The notes under the pieces were generated by a model. That model was given only the letters and a program-made list of their open reading frames with translations, had not been told where the DNA came from and made no database searches. DNA of 61,168 nucleotides from Gyrodactylus bullatarudis (Eukaryota; Platyhelminthes; Monogenea; Gyrodactylidea; Gyrodactylidae): NCBI GenBank assembly GCA_012064415.1, contig SSNU01000243.1, forward strand, positions 1-61,168. Direction: 5' to 3'. How positions within the stretch are numbered: the stretch's first letter is position 1; each line of letters opens with the position of its first letter. A program made the position numbers and the translations under genes. Shown here piece by piece: positions 9,894-19,401 of this stretch.

Positions 9894-11669
9894 TTATTTA
9901 TTATGATAGGTATAATAGCAATTTTTACTTGAGCTTATACATAAAAATATTTTGCAGGTTTCACAAAAGAAATAACTTTTCTTCTTGCAAGTAAAACATG
10001 CTCGTCGATCTTTGTCCTTGACAACTCTTATTGGTTTATGAATCTCCAGGTCTGATTTGCCTGTGCTGAGATTTAGAATTTCTTCAATATTTTCTAAAGA
10101 ACATTTTCTTCGAACATCAGGGGATTCTTCAGGTATACTAATTCTTCGTCTCTTCGGAGTAGGTTCACAAGTTTCTCTGATCAGGGATTCTGCTACGCTT
10201 AACTGAAAACTTAAAAGATCCATTGGCTTTTCATTTTGACATTTAATCATGTCTCTTTTGTAAAGAAGCCATGCGTTTATGATTGAGCTATTAAGAATCC
10301 ATTTGAAAACAGCAAAATACCAATTTTTTGATCTATGATCAATTCTGTAAAGGGATTGGTATGAGTCAAATAAATCGACAGCGCCCATAGATTTGTTATA
10401 ATTTGAGACAATATATGGTACTGGTACTTGCTCGATTTTTTTTTCTTTACGATTCCATCTTTTGGCAATGGAGATAGGTTCACTCGAAGCAAAAGTTGAG
10501 GTTAAGGTAACAGCTCTGTTGTCAAACCACCTCATAATAAATATTTTGTCACTTTGGCTATATAATAGGTCATACGAGCCACGACCTTTCGATTTAAGTT
10601 CCTTTTCTGTAAGAAGACTTTTTTCTAATGCTTTAAGTCGATTAGATCTCAATGTTCCCGAACTATGAATTCCTCGTTTTAACAATGCCTTTTGAAGGCT
10701 TGGACTGTTGAAATAGTTGTCGAAGCAGATAATATGATTAGAGTTGTTAGGAATTTGCTTACACACACTTAAAACAAAATCTCCAGATACCATTCCACAC
10801 GATTCTTCTACTATTGGACACTTTCCATCATAGATGATAAACTCATGCATGAGACCATCCATATCATTTCGAGAAAATACTTTAATGCCCCACTTTGTTG
10901 GCTTAGCTGGCAGATATTGTTTCAGTCTTGATCTGCCTTTAAAAGGTATGATTTGCTCATCTACAGAATGGGTTTGTCCTTGTGAAGCAGCAGATCTACA
11001 ATTTGAATGAAAAATATTAGAGAATTCCCGAATTTTGAAAAACCGGTCATCTGGATCAGGTTGATGGTTATCACAAAAATGGATATTTCTTTGCCATTCA
11101 AAAAAGCGATTTCTTGGCATAACTCGAGCAACTGATTCGATTCTTGTTTCATCGCTCCAATACATCATAAATCTTGGAAGTTTGATTATTCCCATTCGCA
11201 GTAAGATTCCAAGATATTTTTTTGCCTCAGATATGTTGGCCCGAAGAATCCGATTCTGTTGAGTTGCATATATATTTGAGTGGTAAACCATCAATGATAT
11301 CATATCATCGCTGAAATAAGTATAGAAATATTCTAAAGGTTTTTTCAGGGATATTTGTTTCTCTTTCTGGCTTGTGAAGTCAAGAACTATCTTGGGATGC
11401 TGTCTTGTATCTCTCATATCTAACGACCTAACGGAATTCGGAACTAAATCAATTTCATCGTCACTAGAGGATTCAATTATTTGCTCCTGGTGAGTATTTG
11501 CTTCTTCTTCTAGCTCTTCTTCTGATTGATTTGCATCAGGAATTACCACTAGTGAGTAAATTTTTCCGTTCCTTGTGTGACGTACATTTAACTCGCTCTC
11601 CATATTTCTGGTTACCATTAGGTCGTATACGACCTGTAATATAATTAGAGATAACTCCGAGCTAACCAA
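9894..11669 (-). CDS. piggyBac transposase, apparently intact
   Basis: A 591-residue DDD-type cut-and-paste transposase. The N-terminal region is acidic. The catalytic core is recognisable and its acidic residues are in place: the first Asp in SVDEQIIPFKGRSRLKQYLP, the second in ICFDNYFNSPSLQKALL followed by GTLRSNR, and the third and fourth in MGAVDLFDSYQSLYR. The C-terminus is a Cys-rich ring-like domain (CFTCKKKSYFFCETCKIFLC). Length and domain order fit full piggyBac proteins and there is no internal stop, so it could be active or domesticated. The first 17 residues are encoded partly inside a 26-bp inverted repeat, so translation may really start at Met18 or Met23. A decayed relative lies at 32517-33230. 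Confidence 0.9.
   Translation of the reverse strand: MVSSELSLIILQVVYDLMVTRNMESELNVRHTRNGKIYSLVVIPDANQSEEELEEEANTHQEQIIESSSDDEIDLVPNSVRSLDMRDTRQHPKIVLDFTSQKEKQISLKKPLEYFYTYFSDDMISLMVYHSNIYATQQNRILRANISEAKKYLGILLRMGIIKLPRFMMYWSDETRIESVARVMPRNRFFEWQRNIHFCDNHQPDPDDRFFKIREFSNIFHSNCRSAASQGQTHSVDEQIIPFKGRSRLKQYLPAKPTKWGIKVFSRNDMDGLMHEFIIYDGKCPIVEESCGMVSGDFVLSVCKQIPNNSNHIICFDNYFNSPSLQKALLKRGIHSSGTLRSNRLKALEKSLLTEKELKSKGRGSYDLLYSQSDKIFIMRWFDNRAVTLTSTFASSEPISIAKRWNRKEKKIEQVPVPYIVSNYNKSMGAVDLFDSYQSLYRIDHRSKNWYFAVFKWILNSSIINAWLLYKRDMIKCQNEKPMDLLSFQLSVAESLIRETCEPTPKRRRISIPEESPDVRRKCSLENIEEILNLSTGKSDLEIHKPIRVVKDKDRRACFTCKKKSYFFCETCKIFLCISSSKNCYYTYHNK
11611..11636. repeat. Right copy of the piggyBac-flanking inverted repeat
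   Basis: The same palindrome, AGGTCGTATACGACCT, lies at 11620-11635, inverted relative to 9820-9845. It overlaps the 5' end of the transposase frame. Confidence 0.75.
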
Positions 11670-12018
11670 TCAGAGATGGTTGATTCCTTCGAAATATGAA
11701 TTATTACAAGATTATAATTATGCTCATAAGTTAACTCGTTTCTTGGGTAATTTTCATTGAAGATAATTAGTCCTAATTACACTCAGCAATAATAGTTTCC
11801 AAGTAAAAACTTCAATCTGTGATAAAAGACGCTAATTAATTTTGGGAGAGAGAAAATCATACACCATTAAGAAGGTAAAACTATTAAAATTAAAGGTACT
11901 AAAAAATCTAATTCATAGTTTATAGAACAACAATTTAATTAATTAATTGATTGAGTTTGATTTATAACTAAAATTGACTTTTAATAATAATAATAAGGTG
12001 GGGGTGGGGTCGTACGAA
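11670..12018. other. Spacer between two mobile elements
   Basis: AT-rich, with no frame. No piggyBac terminal repeat was found here. Confidence 0.35.
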
Positions 12019-13025
12019 CTTGATCAGGTTTAACTTTTCAGGAATAAAATTTTGTACTGATTTCAGATCTGCTTTCAGAATTTCGCTAGCGTTAATATTT
12101 TGGCTTGAAGGAGATATGAAGGAGAAAAATCTCTTTTGGAATCTTATTCTGAGCTAGGTTGTCTCATGAGTCTTAAGCTACATTTTCTTCGTTATCATTA
12201 TGATTTCTTTCAACAAGTTCCCCTTGGAACCATTTCTGATGAGCAAGGTGAGAAAATGCACCAAACTCTGAAATTTATTGAAGAAAGATATTCACAAGAT
12301 AACATGGATCCATTGTCTGAGTGACTACTGCTGGCTCATAAAATACCCAAAATAAGAGTCTAAATTTTTACTCAATATTTTTATATTTACAAGAGAGAGT
12401 ATCATTTTTCTGAAATTTATTCTAGAACTCAATATATTCTACAAAAATCTAAACAAAAATTTCCACCAATAAAAGTATTCTATCTAATTCATGCTTTCAT
12501 TCATAAATATGATTAAACCAATGAGAACTCAGAAATGAAAATTGATAAAAATTCTGGCTTGGAAAAAGCTTAATAACCTCCAAACGACTGATCCTACGCT
12601 AATAAAAAGGGCACCATTCGAAAGAAAATTAAATTTTACATTGGAATACTTTTTAAAATTTCAAATTTTATTAAATCTACACGTCAAAAAAAGAAGAAAA
12701 ACACTCGAAAAATATGTATTTTTTAAAGGATTTTTCAATTTTTTCTAACTTGACGCGCGTTTTTAAAAGCTTTGCGAGATTGCTAAATTCGCGTATTACC
12801 CATCAATAAACGCGAAATTTTACGCTCTTTTTAATGAGGATAAAATCAATTTCGGATTCCTATGTTTTCATACCAATAATATCAATTAAGTTCATTGAGA
12901 TACTCAAAATTAGCAATTTTTGGTTTTTTAGCCATAGCGGCCAAAATATTAACGCTAGCAAAATTCTGAAAGCAGATTTGAAATCAGTACAAAATTTTAT
13001 ACCTGAAAAGTTAAACCTGATCAAG
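12019..13025. mobile_element. 1-kb element with 86-bp terminal inverted repeats
   Basis: The arm 12019-12104 is repeated inverted at 12940-13025 with only a few mismatches; shared cores are CTTGATCAGGTTTAACTTTT and GCTAGCGTTAATATTTTGGC. Inside, a 62-codon frame at 12136-12324 reads LGCLMSLKLHFLRYH, then DFF, then ISDEQGEKMHQ. From memory this resembles the MSLKIHFL...HLDFF...SDEHGERFHQ protein segment common near transposons in invertebrate genomes. A one-frame shift after 12315 continues as DYCW, as in those relatives, so the frame is broken. It is most likely a non-autonomous or decayed DNA transposon. No target duplication was established. Confidence 0.75.
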
Positions 13026-13966
13026 ATCTTATAAAAAAATTTTCCAAATCACTACCCGTTATAATTTTATTAAACAAATTAAATGTTAAAGAGGCTATCA
13101 TCTAAATCTTATTCTAATAATGAAGGATTGTTGTATAATGTTAGCAGGTCCCTATCTTCACACCAACCTTTTTCACATAACCATTGAATTCATAAGTGAG
13201 CCTCAACGTTAAAATGAAATAAGAACGGGGGTCTCCCAACATGGCAAAGCTTACATGATATGACGTCATCGGTAAGAAAAAACGGGAGTCCATAACTAAA
13301 GTCAGATTAAAAATGGAATTTTATCGATTTTCATTCCAAAACGAAAATCCCGATCATATCAACTTTGAACTCGTCTAGTTTTCACCGATTATGATATTGA
13401 TGCATAAAATTTGGGCAAATGAAACAACTTTTCATTCTGCATCGGATGGAGTTATTTTTATTGATGTAAAACGAAAGAAATATATTTCGCTTATTAATGG
13501 AGCTAGATTAATGGAAAAAGGTTTAGAGGCAATAGCATAGTGATATTAGCCAAAATACAATTTTTTATTATTTTATCGTGAAGTTCAAGCCTTATTTGGC
13601 GCTTCAGAACACATGAGGTTCTAAAAATATTTTTGAAAATTAATGGTCGTACTCATGAGTAACCAGGTAGAAATATTTCGATCGATTATTTTTCGGATAA
13701 TACATTTTCTAGGAAGTTTAGTGTACTGAAAATTATATCACGGTACAATTTTTCATTTCATTATAGTATATTTTCGAAATTTCGATAATCTACTACAAAA
13801 ATATCGTATATTACAAAAATCTCTTTACAAAAAAAAATTCCCAGAGACCTATTCAAAAAAAAATTGTACTATTGAGGAATCAATTTATAAAACCTTTTTG
13901 AATATAAATTCGAAGATTTTTAATAATTCTTTAGCTAAAAAAAACTAAAGTAAAGTAAAAATTGGA
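13026..13966. other. Intergenic, nothing recognised
   Basis: AT-rich DNA upstream of the small secreted-protein pair. A TATA-like AATATAAATT lies about 60 bases before the ATG at 13967. Confidence 0.35.
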
Positions 13967-14305
13967 ATGGGTAAAAATATCGTATTGGTTCTCTCCTTGA
14001 CTATTCTCTTTAGTCTGGTACAATTGGAAGGCATAAAAAAAAGTGAAATTCAAGAAATCAAAAAAGCATTGACCAAAGAAGAAACACTCAGTGCTGAACA
14101 ACTAGCCGATCTATTACTTAAATTCGGAGATGAAATTGATAAAACGACTGATTTCAAAGCCATGGCAAGAAAAGTTTTACTAGCTTGTTTAAGATGTAGA
14201 GTTGAAAAGGCTATAGACGATACATTGAGTAGAATTGATGATTTTGTTGGTAAATGCTTCGGAGATTGCGGAAAAATATTTTTGGGCCTGGGAAAAGATA
14301 TGTAA
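13967..14305 (+). CDS. Small secreted helical protein, copy 1
   Basis: A 112-residue frame with a signal peptide at residues 1-22 (MGKNIVLVLSLTILFSLVQL, then EG). The mature part is helical and charged: EELSAEQLADLLLKFGDEID-like spacing, then KTTDF, and a C-terminal Cys pattern LACLRC plus CFGDCGK. It is a tandem paralogue of the gene at 14593: both contain LxxLLxxxGDEIDKxTDF followed by a VxKA helix at the same spacing. AATAAA lies at 14331, 26 bases after the stop. No known family is recognised; the four clustered Cys could form two disulphides. Confidence 0.75.
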   Translation: MGKNIVLVLSLTILFSLVQLEGIKKSEIQEIKKALTKEETLSAEQLADLLLKFGDEIDKTTDFKAMARKVLLACLRCRVEKAIDDTLSRIDDFVGKCFGDCGKIFLGLGKDM

Positions 14306-14592
14306 ATAATATGCATTGAATATTGATGAAAATAAAAATATTACATTGAAAAAATTTTCTTTTAACTTCTGTTCATCAATTTAATCCTAATCTTATATTT
14401 TCTTGTTTAACTGTTCTTTCTTAAAACGTTTTGCAACTCCAATGAACGAGGATGTAGTTGAAAAATTAAAAGATTGTTTGTGGATGTTTAAAATCGACAT
14501 CCTCAACTCTAATAAAAATGAGAAAATATATGTATATCAAATATATTTAAGTTAACATGAAAGAAATAAAATAACAACCTCAAGCAATTCTT

Positions 14593-14913
14593 ATGCAAAT
14601 TCTAATATTTTTTCTACTATCTATCATCACAGATTGTGTAATTGTTGGTTATGAGAAAGATGAAATTCCTCTGATTGTGCATGATTTGAGTGAAGAGTTT
14701 GGAACTATCGAATCAGACGAGTTGATCAACCTCATCAAGCTTTTAGGCGATGAAATTGATAAAAAGACTGATTTCAGCCAAATCCAAAGGAATTTTGTAG
14801 TTATCTATTTGAAAAATGAAGTAAAGAAAGCCTGGACTTCGTTCAGGAAATCAATCCTCAATGTCCTCTGTTTATCCATGAAGAATTGCAATACCTTTAA
14901 TTTTAATTTCTAA
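14593..14913 (+). CDS. Small secreted helical protein, copy 2
   Basis: A 106-residue frame with a signal peptide at residues 1-16 (MQILIFFLLSIITDCV). It shares LINLIKLLGDEIDKKTDF and a following helix with the protein at 13967-14305, in the same order and spacing, so the two genes are tandem duplicates about 290 bases apart. Only part of the Cys pattern is kept (LCLSMKNC). AATAAA lies at 14959, 46 bases after the stop. Function is unknown. Confidence 0.7.
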   Translation: MQILIFFLLSIITDCVIVGYEKDEIPLIVHDLSEEFGTIESDELINLIKLLGDEIDKKTDFSQIQRNFVVIYLKNEVKKAWTSFRKSILNVLCLSMKNCNTFNFNF

Positions 14914-15042
14914 GAAATAGCCACAAATATTGGCATATTTTTCATTCTTCTTTCGCAGAATAAACTTTTTTTGAAGATAACTTGTTCTATTTATTTTACA
15001 AAAGAAGAAAGATACAGGGATAAAAATAATAATCTCGCCATT

Positions 15043-15249
15043 TCACCCAGTAAAAAGAGATCCAGTTAAACTGAGTAGGGTATTTGCAGTATTAGCGAAC
15101 ATCATTGAGGCCTGGACCAGCTTGACCATGTTTGTAAGCCAACTGTCCTCCTCGGATGAACTGGCCTGAATTGAAAAGGGCATTGAGACAATGGAATGAA
15201 TATTCCACACAAGGATGATTGTCAAGGTTAGCAATAATTTACAAGACAT
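15043..15249 (-). CDS. Short secreted peptide
   Basis: The start is taken at the Met at 15249 because it begins a clear signal peptide, MSCKLLLTLTIILVWNIHSI, ending near VS-M. The frame is open further upstream, but that part would overlap the 3' end of the next gene and has no signal. The product is 68 residues. After a short Ser/Glu spacer (SSSEEDSW) the rest is a hydrophobic helix, LTNMVKLVQASMMFANTANT, then LLSLTGSLFTG. The layout (signal, acidic spacer, W, C-terminal hydrophobic helix) resembles a stripped-down version of its neighbour at 15437-16606. Confidence 0.55.
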   Translation of the reverse strand: MSCKLLLTLTIILVWNIHSIVSMPFSIQASSSEEDSWLTNMVKLVQASMMFANTANTLLSLTGSLFTG

Positions 15250-15436
15250 TTGAATGTTACTATGTGTCAGTGGTTTAATTTTTGAGCTAAAATTTATACA
15301 ATTTCTTCTATGCATGAAAACTTTAGTACATCTGGAATTTGTCTGATTTTTGAATTGAATTTTGAAAAGAAATATTCGATTGTTACATAGTAGTTTTATT
15401 TGTATGATAGCTAATTCAATAGATGACAGGAAAGGT

Positions 15437-16606
15437 TTACATGAAACCCATCGAAGCATAGAATGCCAACTTTGTGACTCGAATCGAAATGTTGAGAAGT
15501 TGCCAAAAGTTTGACCATGTAAAAGTACTATTCATAATTCTTCGTAACAAGTCTTGGTAATCGTAATAGCTCTGATTCATTTCATCTTCCTCAATGATCA
15601 GATCAGAATTTTCAGATGTTTCAGTTACTATGTCGTCAGAAATGCCTTCATCAGCCGATTCAGTTGTTATATCGTTAGATATCGACTGGTCTGCTGCTTC
15701 AGTTGTTATATCGTTAGATAAGCCTTCATCAGCCGGTTCAGTTGTTATATCGTTAGATATCGACTGGTCTGCTGCTTCAGTTGTTATATCGTTAGATATG
15801 CCTTCATCAGCCGGTTCAGTTGTTATATCGTTAGAGATCGACTGGTCTGCAGCTTCAGTTGTTATATCGTTAGATATGCCTTCATTAGCCGGTTCAGTTG
15901 TTATATCGTTAGAGATCGACTGGTCTGCAGCTTCAGTTTTTATATCGTCAGATATGCCTTCATCAGCCGGTTCAGTTGTTATATCGTTAGAGATCGACTG
16001 GTCTGCAGCTTCAGTTTTTATATCGTCAGATATGCCTTCATCAGCCGGTTCAGTTGTTATATCGTTAGAGATCGACTGGTCTGCTGCTTCAGTTGTTATA
16101 TCGTTAGATAAGCCTTCATTAGCCGGTTCAGTTGTTATATCGTTAGAGATCGACTGGTCAACCGATTCAGTTGTAATCTCGTTAGAGATCGAATGGTCTG
16201 CAGCTTCAGTTGTTATATCGTCAGATATGCCTTCATCAGCCGATTCAGTTGTTATATCGTCAGTTGATATGCCTTCATTAGCTGGTTCAGTTGTTATATC
16301 GTTAGAGATCGACTGGTCAACCGATTCAGTTGTTATGTCGTCAGATATGCCTTCATCAGCCGATTTAGTTGTCATGCCATCATCTACACCGGAGATCTTT
16401 TCACTTGTAAAGTAATCATTCGATCTTTTATCTACAATATGTCCTGAAACAAACTGATAGTTGTACTGGATTGCTTTCATTCTTTTTTCCACATATCCTC
16501 TTTCCACTGACTGACTTTTGAATCTTTTATCTTTTTCTGTGAGGCTTGTCTTCAGTAAAATCATCAAAAGTATAAAGATGAGAGAAACCTTTTGCACAGT
16601 CTGCAT
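15437..16606 (-). CDS. Secreted protein with 19 thirteen-residue repeats
   Basis: The start at 16606 is preferred because MQTVQKVSLIFILLMILLKT begins a signal peptide; the frame stays open upstream to 16723. The product is 389 residues. After the signal come possible dibasic processing sites (VEKR, VDKR) bracketing a 17-residue peptide. The core is 19 tandem copies of a 13-residue acidic unit, ADQSISNDITTEP alternating with ADEGISDDITTEA. The higher-order unit is therefore 26 residues (78 bases). The C-terminus is YDYQDLLRRIMNSTF, then W, then a hydrophobic helix (FWQLLNISIRVTKLAFYAS) similar to the C-terminus of the protein at 3815-6124. TTATACAA-like TATA sequence lies near 16740. Function is unknown; the Thr/Ser-rich repeats may be glycosylated. 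Confidence 0.75.
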   Translation of the reverse strand: MQTVQKVSLIFILLMILLKTSLTEKDKRFKSQSVERGYVEKRMKAIQYNYQFVSGHIVDKRSNDYFTSEKISGVDDGMTTKSADEGISDDITTESVDQSISNDITTEPANEGISTDDITTESADEGISDDITTEAADHSISNEITTESVDQSISNDITTEPANEGLSNDITTEAADQSISNDITTEPADEGISDDIKTEAADQSISNDITTEPADEGISDDIKTEAADQSISNDITTEPANEGISNDITTEAADQSISNDITTEPADEGISNDITTEAADQSISNDITTEPADEGLSNDITTEAADQSISNDITTESADEGISDDIVTETSENSDLIIEEDEMNQSYYDYQDLLRRIMNSTFTWSNFWQLLNISIRVTKLAFYASMGFM

Positions 16607-17682
16607 CTCACTCGATTCTGAATCAGGTGTTGTCTGTTGATTCAACTTATGTATGAATTCCATAAATGTTAGAAATTTATTTATTCTAAAGTTATTTTTG
16701 AGATTTTGGTTAAATAATTCCAATCTTTAATGCATTGTATAAAGATGAAGTTGTCGCGGAAACCACTTCGAGTCTTTCTGGAATATCTCAGTTAATATAA
16801 TATTGCAATATGTGTGACTACTAATAAGTATTATTTTTAAACATTATATTTTTAATTTAAAATTCGATTTTATGTCATTTTCGAGATGTCAGAATTCATC
16901 ATTTTTCTTGACTCCGACGATCATTCTTTTTCTCTCATATAAGCGTGTATAGTCAAACATGATAAGGAGATATTTCTTAGATGGCCAAGTTAATCTGAAA
17001 ACAAGCTCTAAGAGTAAGAAGGACTTCTTCTGAAGGAGAAAGATAGTTTATATGATATTGAAGTTGTTGAAGGTTAACCAGATTAACTTAACATTCTGGA
17101 ATACAGACAGGTCATTAGTATACTTATGGTCAGAATTTCTCAGGACTTGGTTGTCAGATTCAGCTGGCTCATAAGTGATGCAATAGTAGTGGGAGATACA
17201 ACAACTTCTAAGATTGAAATGAAAATCGCGGAAGCATAATCTAATTTTGAAATGATTTAAAGCTTTTTGATGATAATAAAAGTATCTAATCAAACCATGA
17301 AAGCTTGAAATTAGTTGGAATTAAAAACCATGAGTTTGAGTCTGGGACAATGGGTTTGAGTAGAAAGCTAAACGATCTAAATCAAGATGGAAAATGAACC
17401 ATAGGCATAATTTCTTCTGTAAAGACTCTTAGAAGTAAAAAATAATTGAAATTAATCATTAATTTAGCGACAGGAATCAATTTCATTCAAAAAATTATTA
17501 GGAATGAATCATTGCCAATGTAACATTGTACATTGAATCAATTGAATTGATGAATAATTCATCTGATGAATTAGTTTTGAATTCAAATATTTGCATTATT
17601 TTTATTTTAAATTTTATAATCTAGTTATCGACTTTTCTTTAAGCGGATGAAATATTGAAATTTAAAATTAATTAACCAGATA
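16607..17682. other. Divergent spacer upstream of HP1
   Basis: Contains the upstream regions of the repeat-protein gene (minus) and HP1 (plus). The minus-strand frame at 17048-17293 has no coding character. Confidence 0.35.
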
Positions 17683-18237
17683 ATGGCTGAGGAATATGAA
17701 GTTGAAAAGATTATTAAAACTAGATTGAAAAATGGCCAAAGATATTATTTAATTAGATGGAAAGGATACTCTTCTGAGTATGATACTTGGGAGCCGGAAA
17801 ATAATCTCGATTGTCCTGAAATAGTCAATGAATTTATGAAAAACTTTAACAATGGAAGAAAAAGTATCAGAGAAAATAACTCACAATCAGCTGTGAATAA
17901 CTCTGGCCAGAAAAGACTGAAACCGGAATTAAAAAATAATAATGAAAAGCCTGAGAATGGTTCTAATATGTCTTCAGAAATAGAATTCATTTCACAAGAG
18001 AAATCAACCAAAAAGCCAAAAATTGATACTGAGAAAATTTCTGGAGTTGACAAAAAGTACACTGTTAAGAATATTTCAGGTGCAACTGAGGTTAATGGTG
18101 AAATATACTTTCTTGTCGAATGGAATGAAGTCGAAAGTCCTGAAATTGTTTGTTCCAGCGTTGCTAATGTCCTTTACCCTCAAAATGTTATCAAATTTTA
18201 CGAGAATCGTCTGTGTTGGAACTATGACTCAAAATGA
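17683..18237 (+). CDS. HP1: Heterochromatin protein 1 (chromo + chromoshadow)
   Basis: A single-exon frame of 184 residues, the usual HP1 length. Residues 4-53 are a chromodomain: YEVEKIIKTRLKNGQRYYLI, then RWKGY and DTWEPENNL. The aromatic cage residues Y, W and W are present, which in this family bind methylated H3K9. A charged hinge with Lys/Asn stretches and KKPK follows at about residues 60-120. Residues 125-182 are a chromoshadow domain (FLVEWN, YPQNVIKFYENRLCW), which in HP1 dimerises and recruits PxVxL partners. AATAAA lies at 18316. Being intronless among split neighbours could mean an old retrocopy, but the frame is intact. Confidence 0.93.
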   Translation: MAEEYEVEKIIKTRLKNGQRYYLIRWKGYSSEYDTWEPENNLDCPEIVNEFMKNFNNGRKSIRENNSQSAVNNSGQKRLKPELKNNNEKPENGSNMSSEIEFISQEKSTKKPKIDTEKISGVDKKYTVKNISGATEVNGEIYFLVEWNEVESPEIVCSSVANVLYPQNVIKFYENRLCWNYDSK

Positions 18238-18697
18238 TTTATTTTATTTTATTATATCTCTAAATGTACATAGTCATAAAGTTCATTAATGTGTTATGAT
18301 TACCATGTAAAAACTAATAAAATCTTCAATGTGAAGTTCACACCTCCTTAACATATTTTAAGATTGTATTTTTTGCCTGAAATGAGTACCTAGCAAATAT
18401 AATTTATATAAATGCTTTTCAAAGGTCCTTTATACAAGGTTTACTAAGTAGACTTAAATTTAAGAAAATCAAAGGACTTCACTTAACTATTACATTCGTG
18501 TGTTTCTTTATTAAATTTCTAATTCAACCGACTACTTTTAAGTAGAATCAGGTTCCAATATTTCGTTGTCTTTAATAAAGTTGGACCATTTTAAATTAAA
18601 AGTTTTAATTTCTGAAGCTGACAAAAATTTTGAATTTTCATTCTTTATATTTTATTGGCACATCATAATATGAGATTCGTAAAATATTTCTGAGTTG
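18238..18697. other. 3' flank of HP1
   Basis: The HP1 polyadenylation signal AATAAA is at 18316-18321; nothing else is recognised before the inverted-repeat element at 18698. Confidence 0.4.
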
Positions 18698-19227
18698 CTG
18701 ACCCGAAGTTAAGAATATACGAATAAAGCTTTATTTTTATTGGTTCTTTAGACCAAACACCAACTACAAATATTTTATAAATGTTTATTCATTCATTAAA
18801 TAATCTTGAGAACATTTAAGTCTAACCAATGGGACTTGAGTGTGGTTTTGTGGCTGGGGACGAATAAGTGCTATTGGCTAGGCCTAAATGTTCTCAAGAT
18901 TATTTCATGAATAAATATAAATTAGTAATAAGTTTTTAGTCTGAAGAGAACCAAAAACAATAAAGCTTTATTCATCAAATAATTTAGAGCGGTAATGTTG
19001 CCGAACTTCATCAAGTATATTACTACTCGATTCTAGACTCATGTGGAAGGTTTGAGAACAAGCAAATAATAAGTGATAAACGTTTTATTTCGCCGGGTCT
19101 CATCAGACTTAATCCCGGACTAAATAGTACATTGCATAATATTTCTGCCCTTCCATTGGTTCAAAGGTTTACTGCTCATGGAGGGCTTCATCAAAAAATC
19201 TTTTGTTTGTTCTTAACTTCGGGTCAG
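18698..19227. mobile_element. 530-bp nested foldback element
   Basis: CTGACCCGAAGTTAAGAA at 18698-18715 is perfectly inverted at 19210-19227. Inside it, a second inverted pair (AATAAAGCTTTATT and GGTTCTTTAGAC near 18722-18755 against about 18938-18975) and a third (ATAATCTTGAGAACATTTA near 18801-18820 against 18886-18904) are nested. There is no coding frame. It is probably a MITE or foldback element with another inserted in it. Confidence 0.7.
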
Positions 19228-19401
19228 TAATCTAAAAATATCTTCGAGGAAATCAGGCAAGTTAAAAAATATTTGGCTTTCTGATTCAGAAATCCTTACT
19301 ATCCGATGAGATTTTTGTAAAAATAATTGATTCTCAACTAAATTTATATTAATTTGATAAAGAAAAGAATGCTTGAAAAAATAGACTCAAAATTTTTGAG
19401 T

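Noticed and set aside
15594..16415. 273-codon plus-strand frame
   Set aside because: Antisense of the 13-residue repeat array; the 39-base unit has no stop on the other strand.
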